64,000 bases of DNA. It comes from Acidovorax sp. YS12 (GTDB taxonomy: Bacteria; Pseudomonadota; Gammaproteobacteria; Burkholderiales; Burkholderiaceae_C). Below, piece by piece: positions 36,779 through 46,298 of the stretch (the stretch's first letter is position 1; every line of letters begins with the position of its first letter). The translations under genes and the position numbers were made by a program. Location: the NCBI GenBank assembly GCA_021496925.1, contig CP053915.1:744001-808000 (forward strand), read 5' to 3'. Below the pieces are notes generated by a model. That model made no database searches and was not told the origin of the DNA. It worked only from the letters and a program-made list of their open reading frames with translations.

Positions 36779-36929
36779 GCAGCACTGCCCCCAGCGCCCT
36801 GCGCACCCGGCACACTGCCGCTACACTGCGCGCTGAACCTGCCTGCCATCCCCGCACCAAGCCTGCTGGCGCGCGGAGCGCAGGCATTTTTTCCGCCTTT
36901 TTCCGTTGCCCACGCCGTTCACGCCGCCC

Positions 36930-38276
<1,347 letters not shown>

Positions 38277-38401
38277 ACACGCGCTGGGCGCCCACACGCT
38301 TCAAGGGCGCCCAGGGCAAGCCCCGGCGGGCCCTGCAGCACACACCTTCATAACACATGCCTTTTCATTGGTTGGGCCGAAAATGCCAAAAGACCATTGA
38401 A

Positions 38402-38459
38402 TTTTCATAGTTTAGTCAGCTTCATCTTCTCTTTACCAGATGAGACATAAACTATAAAA
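38402..38459. promoter_or_regulatory. Likely operator/promoter of the hipBA pair
   Basis: TTTTCATAGTTTAGTC (38402-38417) and GACATAAACTATAAAA (38444-38459) form a long inverted repeat (shared ATAGTTTA / TAAACTAT) with 26 bases between. It sits directly upstream of hipB, and the right arm includes a TATAAA that can serve as -10. HipB-type antitoxins autorepress through paired inverted sites, so this arrangement fits. Confidence 0.6.
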
Positions 38460-38486
38460 TTGCATAGCTTCATGGAAAAGTCCGCT

Positions 38487-38834
38487 ATGAACTCTGCATT
38501 TCCATCCCTTACGAATATCAGCTCGACACCTGCCGAGCTCGAATCCTGGCTGGGCGAGCAACTGCGGGCGGAGCGGTTGCGCAAGAACGTCACGATGGCG
38601 GATCTGGCCCTCCGGGCCGGGGTTTCCGACCAGACCATCCGCGCCCTCGAGACCGGGCGCGGCGGGCGCGTGGAGTCGCTCATCCGGGTGGTCGTCGCCC
38701 TCGGGCGTGCGGACTGGCTGGCCAGCCTGCGCCCGCCCGTGAAGATCAGCCCCCTGCAAATCGCCCAAGGCAAGCCCCGGCGCCAGCGCGGCAGCCGCAG
38801 CGTGCTGGCGCCCCTCCAGTCCAAGGACCGGTAG
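38487..38834 (+). CDS. hipB: HipB-like antitoxin (Xre-family DNA-binding protein)
   Basis: 115 residues. Helix-turn-helix of the Xre/Cro type: LGEQLRAERLRKNVTMADLA, then LRAGVSDQTIRALETGRGG, then VESLIRVVVALGRADWLASL. The basic, Pro/Arg-rich tail (KPRRQRGSRSVLAPL) is likely flexible. Expected to bind and neutralise the HipA kinase and to repress its own promoter. The start is set at the ATG at 38487, with GGAAAAG 6 bases upstream; an ATG at 38472 is also possible but would sit almost at the predicted transcription start. The stop codon TAG is followed without gap by the hipA ATG, so the two proteins are translationally coupled, the usual toxin-antitoxin order. Confidence 0.85.
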   Translation: MNSAFPSLTNISSTPAELESWLGEQLRAERLRKNVTMADLALRAGVSDQTIRALETGRGGRVESLIRVVVALGRADWLASLRPPVKISPLQIAQGKPRRQRGSRSVLAPLQSKDR

Positions 38835-40127
38835 ATGGCCTCGTTCAAGCCGGTGCAAGCCGTCAGCGTCGAGATCTGGGGCAAGAAGGTCGGCGCCGTA
38901 GCGCTCAACCCCGATTCCGGGTTCTACGCCTTCGAGTACGAGCCTGCGTTCCTGCGCTCGGGCATCGAGCTCGCTCCGCTGCAAATGCCACTGGCGCAAG
39001 GCACCGAGCCCTTCGAATTCCTGAACCTGCCCGTCGAGACCTTCCAGCGCCTGCCGGCCCTGATCGCCGATGCCTTGCCAGACAAGTTTGGCAATGCCCT
39101 GATCAACGCCTGGATGGCCGACCGGGGCATGGGCAGCGCCAGCATCACCGCGCTGGACCGGCTCGCCTACATGGGACAGCGCTCCATGGGGGCCCTGACG
39201 TTCAAGCCCAGCCGCGGCCCCTCGAAAACGCCGCCCTCGGCGCTGCAGATGTCGCACCTGGTGGCGCAGGCGCGCAGCGCCATCCACGGCAGCTTCGACC
39301 GCAGCGACCACGCGGGCGAGGCCCTGCGCCAGATCATCCAGGTGGGCACCTCGGCGGGCGGCGCCCGCGCCAAGGCGGCCATCGCCTGGAATCCGCACAC
39401 GCAGGAGGTGCGCACGGGCCAGTTCGACATTCCCGAGGGCTTCCAGGCCTGGCTGCTCAAATTCGACGGCATCGGCGCCGACGCGCAGTTGGGCGAGGGC
39501 CGCAACTACGGACGGATCGAATACGCCTATTCCCTCATGGCCAAGGCGGCGGGAATCACCATGTCCGAGTGCCATCTGCTGGAGGAAGAAGGCCGGGCGC
39601 ATTTCATGACCCGGCGTTTCGACCGCAGCGGCAACGAGCGCCACCACATGCAAACGCTGTGCGCGATGGCCCACCTGGACTTCAACCAGATCGGCGTCCA
39701 CAGCTACCACCAGTTGTTCCAGACCGCGCGGGCGCTGGGCCTGGGCCGCCCTGCCCTGGAAGAGATCCTGCGGCGCATGGTCTTCAACGTGCTGGCCGCC
39801 AACCACGACGACCACACCAAGAACTTCTCCTTCCTGCTGCGCCAGGGCCACGCCTGGGAGCTGGCCCCCGCCTACGACATCACCTTCGCCTTCAACCCCG
39901 GGAACAAGTGGCTCAAGCAGCACCTGATGTCGGTGAACGGCAAGTTCGAGGGCATCACGGAGCAGGACTTCCGTGAAGTCGCCGACCGCTACGAACTGCT
40001 GGGCGTGTGCAAGGACATCGTCGCCGGCGTGCGGGCGGCGGTGGCGCAATGGCCCCGCTTCGCGGCCGAGGCAGGCGTGCCGCAAACGCTCGCCGAAGGC
40101 ATCGCACAGGCGCTTGCCGTGAAGTGA
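38835..40127 (+). CDS. hipA: HipA-like serine/threonine kinase toxin
   Basis: 430 residues. HipA kinases phosphorylate a translation target (glutamyl-tRNA synthetase in E. coli) and cause growth arrest or persistence. Visible motifs: N-terminal domain with VEIWGKKVGAVALNPDSGFY, the ATP-loop text VGTSAGGARAKAAIAWNP (about residue 172), MTRRFDRSGNERHHMQTLCA, the catalytic loop NVLAANHDDHTKNFSFLLRQ (candidate catalytic Asp in HDDH near 319) and the metal-binding PAYDITFAF. All key residues look intact, so the toxin is probably active. A good AAGGA site lies inside the end of hipB. The kinase target is not predictable; HipA homologues differ. Confidence 0.9.
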   Translation: MASFKPVQAVSVEIWGKKVGAVALNPDSGFYAFEYEPAFLRSGIELAPLQMPLAQGTEPFEFLNLPVETFQRLPALIADALPDKFGNALINAWMADRGMGSASITALDRLAYMGQRSMGALTFKPSRGPSKTPPSALQMSHLVAQARSAIHGSFDRSDHAGEALRQIIQVGTSAGGARAKAAIAWNPHTQEVRTGQFDIPEGFQAWLLKFDGIGADAQLGEGRNYGRIEYAYSLMAKAAGITMSECHLLEEEGRAHFMTRRFDRSGNERHHMQTLCAMAHLDFNQIGVHSYHQLFQTARALGLGRPALEEILRRMVFNVLAANHDDHTKNFSFLLRQGHAWELAPAYDITFAFNPGNKWLKQHLMSVNGKFEGITEQDFREVADRYELLGVCKDIVAGVRAAVAQWPRFAAEAGVPQTLAEGIAQALAVK

Positions 40128-40141
40128 AACACCATGCCTTC

Positions 40142-41020
40142 TCAAGCAGGCATTGAGGCCACCCACTGCGCCACGCGCCGCCCCACCTCGGCAATGGCCG
40201 CATCGCGCCGCGCGCCATCGGCCGTGCTGCCGGTGAGGTAGCAGGCCAGCGCCACCGGGGCGCGGCCCGGGGGCCAGAGCACGCCGATGTCGTTGCTGGT
40301 GCCGCGCGGGCCGGTGCCGGTCTTCTCGCCGATGCGCCAGCCGGGCGGCATGCCCGCGCGCAGGCGCTGGTCGCCCGTGCGGCAGCCCAGCATCCAGCCC
40401 TGCAGCCGTTCGCGCGAGGCGGGGGTCAGCGCCTCGCCCAGCGCCACGGCCTGCAGCGTACGCGCCATGGCCTCGGGCGTGGTGGTGTCGCGCACGTCGC
40501 CCGGGGGCACGTCGTTGAGCGCGGGCTCGCTGCGGTCCAGCCGCGTGGCGGGGTCGCCCAGCGTGCGCAGCCAGTCCGTCAGCGCCTGTGGGCCGCCCTG
40601 GCGGGCCAGCAGCAGGTTGGCGGCGGTGTTGTCGCTCCAGGCCATCGCGGCCTCGCACAGTTCGGCCACCGTGAGGCCCGCGCCGCTGGCATGCGCCCGC
40701 GTCACCGGGGCGTATTCGAGCAGGTCGGCCTGGCCGTAGGCGATGCGGTGCTCCAGTTGCTCCACCCCGCGATCCACGCGGTGCAGCGCCTGCGCCGCCA
40801 GCAGCAGCTTGAAGGTGCTGCACAGCGCAAAGCGCTCGCCGCCCCGGTGCGCGGCCAGGCGGCCCGTGCCGGTGTCGAGCGCCGCCACCCCGAGGCGCCC
40901 GCCCACGCCCTGCTCGATGCCGCGCAGTGCGCGCAGCAAGGCGCGCGTGGCGCGGTCCTGGCCGGCCTGCGCGGTCCCTGCCAGGCAGGCGGCGGCGGTG
41001 ATGAAAGTTCGTCTATGCAT
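40142..41020 (-). CDS. Class A beta-lactamase
   Basis: 292 residues; periplasmic serine hydrolase of beta-lactam antibiotics. The class A motifs are all present: CSTFK (catalytic Ser68 here, Ambler 70), SDN (129-131), an omega-loop Glu in RSEPALND (Ambler 166) and KTGTG (Ambler 234-238). The signal sequence MHRRTFITAAACLAGTAQAG has a twin-arginine pair before a hydrophobic core, so Tat export is possible. A Cys precedes the catalytic Ser, but Ambler 238 is Gly, so the C69-C238 disulfide of KPC/SME-type carbapenemases is absent. The start ATG is 2 bases after the stop of the HD-GYP gene; no ampR-like regulator is adjacent. Spectrum cannot be read from sequence. Confidence 0.92.
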   Translation of the reverse strand: MHRRTFITAAACLAGTAQAGQDRATRALLRALRGIEQGVGGRLGVAALDTGTGRLAAHRGGERFALCSTFKLLLAAQALHRVDRGVEQLEHRIAYGQADLLEYAPVTRAHASGAGLTVAELCEAAMAWSDNTAANLLLARQGGPQALTDWLRTLGDPATRLDRSEPALNDVPPGDVRDTTTPEAMARTLQAVALGEALTPASRERLQGWMLGCRTGDQRLRAGMPPGWRIGEKTGTGPRGTSNDIGVLWPPGRAPVALACYLTGSTADGARRDAAIAEVGRRVAQWVASMPA

Positions 41021-41022
41021 GC

Positions 41023-42663
41023 TCAATCCAGTGGCATAGCGGGGTGCAGCAGCCGCTGCACGTCCACCGCGTCGATCTGGCCGGGGTCGAGAAAACGCTC
41101 GGCATAGCGCAGGTACACCTGCTGGCGCAGGAACACCGTGAACAGGTCGGGGTCGATGTGGCCGCCATCGGCCATGCGGCGCATGATGGCCAGCGCCTGC
41201 GACAGCTTCATGCCCTGCTTGTACGGCCGGTCGGCGGCGGTGAGGGCCTCGAAGATGTCGGCGATGCCCAGCATGCGCGCCTGCCACGACATCTGCTCGC
41301 GCGTCAGGCCGCGCGGGTAGCCTCGGCCGTCCATGCGTTCGTGGTGCCCGCCGGCGTACTCGGGCACATTGCGCAGGTGGCGCGGCCAGGGCAGGCTCTC
41401 CAGCATCTTGATGGTGGAGACGATGTGGTGGTTGATCACGTCGCGCTCCGCCTGGGTCAGCGTGCCCGAGCGGATCGTCAGGTTGTGCTGCTCCTCGGCG
41501 GTGAGCAGCGCCGTGGTCACGCCGTCGGGATTGCGCCACTGCCGCGTTTGCCCGATGGCGCGCACGCGCTGCTGGTCGGCCTCGGGCATGGCCTCCACGC
41601 CACGGTTGCAGCGGCGCAGGAAGTCGCGTTCCTCGTCCAGCGCCTGCAACTGCCGCTCCAGCGTGGCCTGCAGTTGGGCTTCGGCGTACGCATCGGCCAC
41701 GGGGCGCAGCGCCAGTTGGCGACGCAGCATGTCGATGCGCGCATCGCGCTTGAGCACCTCGAAGCGCGTATCGACCAGGCCGATGCGGTCGTACAGCGTC
41801 TGCAGCTTGGTGGCCTTGTCCACCACGTGCACGGGCGTGGTGATCTTGCCGCAGTCGTGCAGCAGGCCGGCCATTTTCAGCTCGTAGCGGTCGCGCTCGC
41901 CCATGGCGAATTGCGCCAGCGGCCCCTCGGTGGTGGCGTGCGCGGCCTCGGCCAGCAGCATGGTCAACGCCGGCACGCGCTGGCAGTGGCCCCCGGTGTA
42001 GGGCGATTTTTCGTCGATGGCCAGGTTGATGAGCTGGACGAAGGACTCGAACAGAGTCTCAAGCTGCGTGATGAGCTGGCGGTTGCTCAGCGCGATCGCG
42101 GCCTGCGAGGCCAGCGACTCGGCCAGGCGCTGGTCCTGCGCGGTAAAGGCGCGCACCTGGCCCGTGGCCGGGTCGGTGGCGTTGATGAGCTGCAGCACGC
42201 CGATGAGCTCGTTCTCATGGTTCTTCATCGGCACCGTCAGGAACGACCGCGAGCGGTAGCCGGTGCGCTCGTCGAAGGCGCGCGTGCCGGAGAAGTCGAA
42301 ATGCTGCTGGCAATAGGCGTCGGCGATGTTGATGGTGCGGTCGTGCACCGCCGCGTGCACGGCCACCAGGCTGTCGTTCGGGGCGCCGCCGGGCAGGCAC
42401 AGCGGCAGGTCGGGAAACTGCGGCGCATCGTCCGACGCACCGCCCAGGCGCAGGCCCAGCGAGTCGGTGCGCACGATGGCGAAGCGCAGCGCCGCGCCAT
42501 CCTCGGTCACGCGGTACAGCGTGCCGCCGTCGGCCCCCAGCAGCCGCTTGGCGGCCTCCAGAATGCTTTCGAGCAGGCGGTGGATGTCACGCTCGCGCGA
42601 CAGCGCGGCGCCAATGCGGTGCAGTTGCTCCAGCCGCTCCAGCAGGTGTTGTGTCGAATCCAT
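41023..42663 (-). CDS. GAF + HD-GYP phosphodiesterase
   Basis: 546 residues, cytosolic. GAF sensor domain at about 20-190 (LLESILEAAKRLLGADGGTL, FLTVPMKNHENELIGVLQLI). HD-GYP output domain with GGHCQRVPALTMLLAEAA, LHDCGKITTP (HD near 266), then after an insert the GYP signature GHHERMDGRGYPRGLTREQM near 444 and IADIFEALTAADRPYK. HD-GYP enzymes hydrolyse c-di-GMP to GMP. The HD...GYP spacing is enlarged by about 90 residues of charged helical text (VLKRDARIDMLRRQLALRPV ... ALDEERDFLRRCNRGVEAMP). All catalytic motifs look present. Start ATG at 42663. Its stop is 2 bases before the beta-lactamase start. Together with the GGDEF protein at 10454 it gives the window both ends of c-di-GMP turnover. 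Confidence 0.9.
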   Translation of the reverse strand: MDSTQHLLERLEQLHRIGAALSRERDIHRLLESILEAAKRLLGADGGTLYRVTEDGAALRFAIVRTDSLGLRLGGASDDAPQFPDLPLCLPGGAPNDSLVAVHAAVHDRTINIADAYCQQHFDFSGTRAFDERTGYRSRSFLTVPMKNHENELIGVLQLINATDPATGQVRAFTAQDQRLAESLASQAAIALSNRQLITQLETLFESFVQLINLAIDEKSPYTGGHCQRVPALTMLLAEAAHATTEGPLAQFAMGERDRYELKMAGLLHDCGKITTPVHVVDKATKLQTLYDRIGLVDTRFEVLKRDARIDMLRRQLALRPVADAYAEAQLQATLERQLQALDEERDFLRRCNRGVEAMPEADQQRVRAIGQTRQWRNPDGVTTALLTAEEQHNLTIRSGTLTQAERDVINHHIVSTIKMLESLPWPRHLRNVPEYAGGHHERMDGRGYPRGLTREQMSWQARMLGIADIFEALTAADRPYKQGMKLSQALAIMRRMADGGHIDPDLFTVFLRQQVYLRYAERFLDPGQIDAVDVQRLLHPAMPLD

Positions 42664-42702
42664 GGCGCTCCCCTCCCCTGGGAATGCAGCCTGCCATGGT
42701 AG

Positions 42703-42737
42703 GGGAAAAAGCAAAAAGCCCCCGGCATGCCGGGGGC
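42703..42737 (-). terminator. Intrinsic terminator of dsbB
   Basis: Self-complementary GCCCCCGGCATGCCGGGGGC, preceded on the plus strand by AAAAAGCAAAAA. Read leftward it is a 10-bp stem followed by TTTTTGCTTTTT. It lies between dsbB (ends 42774) and the HD-GYP start (42663). Extra CCCGGG repeats to the right lengthen the GC block. Confidence 0.85.
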
Positions 42738-42773
42738 CCGGGGGCCCGGGGGCGCGATATGGGAGTGGTGGAA

Positions 42774-43274
42774 TCAGGCCTTGCGGCTGCGTGCCAGCAG
42801 GGCCAGCAGCACCACGCCGATGAGCACGAAGCAGACGAAGGACCAGTTGGCGATGGAGCCGCCGAGGAAGGTCCAGTCCACCGCCGTGCAGTCGCCGGAA
42901 CCACGGAAGATCATGGGAATGGCGCGGCTCAGGGAGTAGTTCTCGATCATGCCGTAGAAATCGCGCCCGCAGGTGGCGAACTCGGGCGGGAACCACTGCA
43001 GCCAGCTCTGGCGCGCGGCGGTAAAGGCGCCGAACCCGGCGAATGCCAGCGCCAGCACGCTCCAGGACGCCCGCCAGCCCTTGCCGGCCCGGGCGCTGGC
43101 CAGGCCGGTGAAGATAGCCACGGCAATCAGCGCGTAGCGCTGCACGATGCACATGGGGCAAGGCTCCAGCCCCACCCCGTACTGCAGGTACATGCCGAAG
43201 GCCAGCAGGCCCACACAGGCCACGCTGATGAGCGCCAGCAGGCGGCGCGGGCATTTGTCCAACAAACTCAACAC
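42774..43274 (-). CDS. dsbB: Disulfide bond formation protein B
   Basis: 166-residue inner-membrane protein that reoxidises DsbA and passes electrons to quinone. Four hydrophobic helices. The first redox pair is CPMC in VGLEPCPMCIVQRYALIAVA; the second loop carries Cys in EFATCGRDFYGM and SGDCTAVDWTFLGG. Length matches DsbB. The frame is open to 43352, but the conserved text begins with LSLLDKCPRRLLALISVACV. The GTG at 43274, 9 bases after GAAGGA, is the best start. It follows cysA by 46 bases on the same strand and ends in a strong terminator, so it may be the last gene of the sulfate transport transcript. Confidence 0.9.
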   Translation of the reverse strand: MLSLLDKCPRRLLALISVACVGLLAFGMYLQYGVGLEPCPMCIVQRYALIAVAIFTGLASARAGKGWRASWSVLALAFAGFGAFTAARQSWLQWFPPEFATCGRDFYGMIENYSLSRAIPMIFRGSGDCTAVDWTFLGGSIANWSFVCFVLIGVVLLALLARSRKA

Positions 43275-43320
43275 GGTATCGATTCCTTCAAGGCACCGGA
43301 CGGGCCGGCCGTGCGGTGGG

Positions 43321-44433
43321 TCAGATACCGGCGGCCTCGTCCAGAAAAACACGGGCCCGGCGCGGCGTGACCACGACGGTTTCCCCCTCCTGCAACCCCA
43401 TCTCCCTGAACTGCTGCGCAGCGATTTGCGCTTCGATCAGGGTCTGCGGGCCTGCATTGTCCGTTGCTTTGGGGCCCCCGGCGGCCAGAAGTTCCAGCCG
43501 CGCGATCGGGCCGACGACGATGGCGCGCTCCAGCCGCGCCACGATGCCCTGCCCCGGCGCCTGCCCGGGCTGGTGGCGCTGCACGTCCAGGTCGTGCGGG
43601 CGCACGTAGGCCAGGGCGCTGGCGTTCTGTGCGCCGGCATGCTCGGGCGAGTCGATGGCCATGCCGCCCTGCACGTGCACAGTGCCCTCGTGCGCGCGGC
43701 CATGGAACAGGTTCACGTCGCCCAGGAAGCCGTAGACGAACGGGCTGGCCGGGTTGTCCCACACCTGCTGGGGCGTGCCCTCCTGCTCGATGCGGCCCTT
43801 GTTGATGACGACCACGCGGTCGGCCACCTCCAGCGCCTCCTCCTGGTCGTGCGTGACGAAGATGCTGGTCACGTGCAATTCGTCGTGCAGGCGGCGCAGC
43901 CACCTTCGCAGCTCTTTTCTCACCTTGGCGTCGAGCGCGCCGAAGGGCTCGTCGAGCAGCAGCACCTTGGGCTCCACGGCCAGCGCGCGCGCCAGGGCAA
44001 TGCGCTGGCGCTGCCCGCCCGAGAGCTGCGAGGGGTAGCGGTCGGCGATCCAGTCGAGCTGCACGAGCTTCAGCAGGTCCATCACCTTCTGGCGGATCTG
44101 GGCCTCGCTGGGCCGCTCCTTGCGCGGCTTCATGCGCAGGCCGAAGGCCACGTTGTCGAACACCGTCATATGGCGGAACAGCGCGTAGTGCTGGAACACG
44201 AAGCCCACGCCGCGCTCGCGCACGTGCACGTCGGTGGTGTCTTCGCCGCTGAAGTGGATGGTGCCGGTGTCGGGCGTTTCCAGCCCGGCGATGATGCGCA
44301 GCAGCGTGGTCTTGCCGCAGCCCGAGGGGCCGAGCAGCGCGATGAGTTCGCCCGAGTCGATGTTCAGGCTGACGTCCTTCAGCGCCTGGAAGTCGCCGAA
44401 CTGCTTGCTGACGTTGCGGATTTCGATGCTCAT
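43321..44433 (-). CDS. cysA: Sulfate/thiosulfate ABC transporter ATP-binding protein
   Basis: 370 residues. ATPase that powers sulfate and thiosulfate import. Walker A LLGPSGCGKTTLLRIIAGLE, signature LSGGQRQRIALARALAVEPK, Walker B VLLLDEPFGALDAKVRKELR, switch His in SIFVTHDQEEALEVADRV. The C-terminal part (NLFHGRAHEGTVHVQGG, AYVRPHDLDV) is the TOBE-like region typical of CysA. Starts MSIEIRNVSKQFGDFQALKD at 44433. Last of four transporter genes in order sbp-cysT-cysW-cysA; a palindromic repeat sits in the gap to cysW. The nearby repressor/activator (CysB) is not in the window. Confidence 0.94.
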   Translation of the reverse strand: MSIEIRNVSKQFGDFQALKDVSLNIDSGELIALLGPSGCGKTTLLRIIAGLETPDTGTIHFSGEDTTDVHVRERGVGFVFQHYALFRHMTVFDNVAFGLRMKPRKERPSEAQIRQKVMDLLKLVQLDWIADRYPSQLSGGQRQRIALARALAVEPKVLLLDEPFGALDAKVRKELRRWLRRLHDELHVTSIFVTHDQEEALEVADRVVVINKGRIEQEGTPQQVWDNPASPFVYGFLGDVNLFHGRAHEGTVHVQGGMAIDSPEHAGAQNASALAYVRPHDLDVQRHQPGQAPGQGIVARLERAIVVGPIARLELLAAGGPKATDNAGPQTLIEAQIAAQQFREMGLQEGETVVVTPRRARVFLDEAAGI

Positions 44434-44437
44434 AAAT

Positions 44438-44482
44438 TAATAGCTTTCAGCGCTTTATCCATAAGCCCTAGGGGCCATTTTC
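44438..44482. repeat. Palindromic repeat copy between cysA and cysW
   Basis: AATAGCTTTCAGCGCTTTATCC then ATAAGCCCTAGGGGCCATTTTC, a diverged inverted repeat (AGCGCTTTAT/ATAAGC) of the same family. It fills almost the whole 47-base gap between the two cistrons and ends at the cysW stop codon. Confidence 0.65.
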
Positions 44483-45428
44483 ATGGGGTATTCGGGCGTT
44501 CGGGCGGCAGCGCGGCGGCGGCCTTCATCTCTTGCTCGTTCTTCCACTCGGCCACCGTCTTGATGAGCAGCGTGACCAGGGCCAGCAGCGCCAGCAGCGA
44601 GGCGGCGGCGAAGGCCGCCACCGACTGGTACTCGTTGTAGAGAATCTCCACGTGCAGCGGAATGGTGTTGGTCTGCCCGCGGATGTGGCCGGAAACGACC
44701 GACACCGCGCCGAACTCGCCCATGGCGCGCGCGTTGCACAGGATCACGCCGTACAGCAGGCCCCACTTGATGTTGGGCAGCGTCACGTGCCAGAAGGTCT
44801 GCCAGCCGCTGGCGCCCAGCACCACGGCGGCCTGCTCCTCGTCGTTGCCCTGCGCCTGCATCAGCGGGATCAGCTCGCGCGCGATGAACGGGAAGGTGAC
44901 GAACACGGTGGCCAGCACGATGCCCGGCACGGCGAAGATGATCTTGATGTCGTGCGCCGCCAGCCAGGGGCCGAACCAGCCGTTGGCGCCGAACACCAGC
45001 ACGTACATCAGGCCCGCCACCACGGGCGAGATGGAGAACGGCAGGTCGATCAGCGTGGTCAGCAGCGCCTTGCCCTTGAACTCGTACTTGGCGATGGCCC
45101 AGGCCGCCGCCACGCCGAACACCAGGTTCAGCGGCACGGCAATCAGCGCCGTGACCAGCGTGAGCCGGATGGCCGACCAGGCGTCGGGCTCGCGCAGCCC
45201 GGCCAGGTAGGCATCCAGCCCCTTGCGCAGCGCCTCGGTGAACACCGCCGCGAGCGGCAGCACCAGGAACAGCAGCAGGAACGCCAGGGCCACGCCGATG
45301 AGCAGCCACTGGACCCAGCGCGCCTCGGTCGTGCCGGCCTGGGCGCGGCGGCGCGGCGCCGTGTGCCCGCCGGTGGCGGCGGCTGGCGCGCCCGTGGGCA
45401 GCGCGGTTGCGGTGTCGATGCCACTCAT
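44481..45428 (-). CDS. cysW: Sulfate ABC transporter permease CysW
   Basis: 315 residues, inner-membrane subunit. N-terminal Ala/Gly-rich cytosolic tail, then six hydrophobic segments (WLLIGVALAFLLLFLVLPLA, WAIRLTLVTALIAVPLNLVF region, LIDLPFSISPVVAGLMYVLV). The inner-membrane permease EAA-type loop is seen in EEQAAVVLGASGWQTFWHVT LPNIKWGLLYGVILCNARAMGEFG. The C-terminal IPLHVEILYNEYQSVAAFAA matches CysW. Overlaps the end of cysT by 4 bases (ATGA-type), so translation is coupled. Pairs with CysT to form the channel. Confidence 0.92.
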   Translation of the reverse strand: MSGIDTATALPTGAPAAATGGHTAPRRRAQAGTTEARWVQWLLIGVALAFLLLFLVLPLAAVFTEALRKGLDAYLAGLREPDAWSAIRLTLVTALIAVPLNLVFGVAAAWAIAKYEFKGKALLTTLIDLPFSISPVVAGLMYVLVFGANGWFGPWLAAHDIKIIFAVPGIVLATVFVTFPFIARELIPLMQAQGNDEEQAAVVLGASGWQTFWHVTLPNIKWGLLYGVILCNARAMGEFGAVSVVSGHIRGQTNTIPLHVEILYNEYQSVAAFAAASLLALLALVTLLIKTVAEWKNEQEMKAAAALPPERPNTP

Positions 45429-46291
45429 GCCGGCATCCCCGCGTGGCGGCGCTGCCAGGCCTGCAGCGCGTTGATGACCAGCAGCATGACGAAGGAGATG
45501 ACCAGCATCACCACGGCCACGGCGGTGGCGCCGGCGTAGTCGTACTGCTCCAGCTTGCCGATGATGATGAGCGGCGTGATTTCGGAAACCATGGGCATGT
45601 TGCCTGCGATGAAGATGACCGAGCCGTACTCGCCCACGGCGCGCGCGAAGGCCATGGCGAAGCCCGTGAGCAGCGCGGGCGTGATCGCCGGCAGGATCAC
45701 CTGGGTGAAGATCTGCCAGCGCGTGGCGCCCAGGCTGGTGGCGGCTTCCTCCAGCTCTTTCTCGGTGTCCTCCAGCACGGGCTGGACGGTGCGCACCACG
45801 AATGGCAGGCCGATGAAGATCAGAGCGATCACGATGCCGTTGGGGTTGAACGCCAGCTGGATGCCCAGCGGCTCCAGGTACTGGCCGATCCAGCCATTGC
45901 CCGCCAGCAGCGCGGTGAGCGAGATGCCGGCCACGGCCGTGGGCAGCGCGAAGGGCAGGTCCACCAGCGCATCGACCACTTTCTTGCCCGGGAACTGGTA
46001 GCGCACCAGCACCCAGGCGATGAGCAGGCCGAACACCAGGTTGACGCAGGCGGCGATGAACGACGCGCCGAACGTCAGCCGGTACGAAGCCAGCACGCGC
46101 GGCGCGCTGATGGCGGCCCAGAACTGCTCCCAGGTGAGCGAGAAGGTCTTGAACACCAGCGCCGACAGCGGGATCAGCACGATGACGCTCAGGTAGAACA
46201 GCGTGTAGCCCAGCGTCAGGCCGAAGCCGGGCAGCACGCGCTTGGGCGCGCGCTTCGGGAGCTGGGCCGTGCCCAGCGCTAGCGTGGTCAT
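45425..46291 (-). CDS. cysT: Sulfate ABC transporter permease CysT (CysU)
   Basis: 288 residues. Six hydrophobic segments beginning GFGLTLGYTLFYLSVIVLIP. Sulfate-permease text VDLPFALPTAVAGISLTALL, and an EAA loop in ELEEAATSLGATRWQIFTQV ILPAITPALLTGFAMAFARAVGEYGS. IIIGKLEQYDYAGATAVAVV near the end is typical of CysT. Starts 7 bases after the sbp stop. Inner-membrane partner of CysW. Substrate class (sulfate/thiosulfate) is supported by the full four-gene set. Confidence 0.92.
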   Translation of the reverse strand: MTTLALGTAQLPKRAPKRVLPGFGLTLGYTLFYLSVIVLIPLSALVFKTFSLTWEQFWAAISAPRVLASYRLTFGASFIAACVNLVFGLLIAWVLVRYQFPGKKVVDALVDLPFALPTAVAGISLTALLAGNGWIGQYLEPLGIQLAFNPNGIVIALIFIGLPFVVRTVQPVLEDTEKELEEAATSLGATRWQIFTQVILPAITPALLTGFAMAFARAVGEYGSVIFIAGNMPMVSEITPLIIIGKLEQYDYAGATAVAVVMLVISFVMLLVINALQAWQRRHAGMPA

Positions 46292-46298
46292 GGCGCGC

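Noticed and set aside
40128..40156. Terminator between hipA and the beta-lactamase gene (ATGCCT...AGGCAT)
   Set aside because: The stem is only 6 bp with no T-run on either side; too weak to list as a feature.
40800..40830. KPC/SME-like carbapenemase signature
   Set aside because: There is a Cys before the catalytic Ser, but the partner Cys at Ambler 238 is Gly, so the disulfide that marks those carbapenemases is missing.
40142..41539. A 465-residue version of the beta-lactamase
   Set aside because: The extra N-terminal text is the complement-frame shadow of the HD-GYP gene. The signal peptide at 41020 marks the true start.
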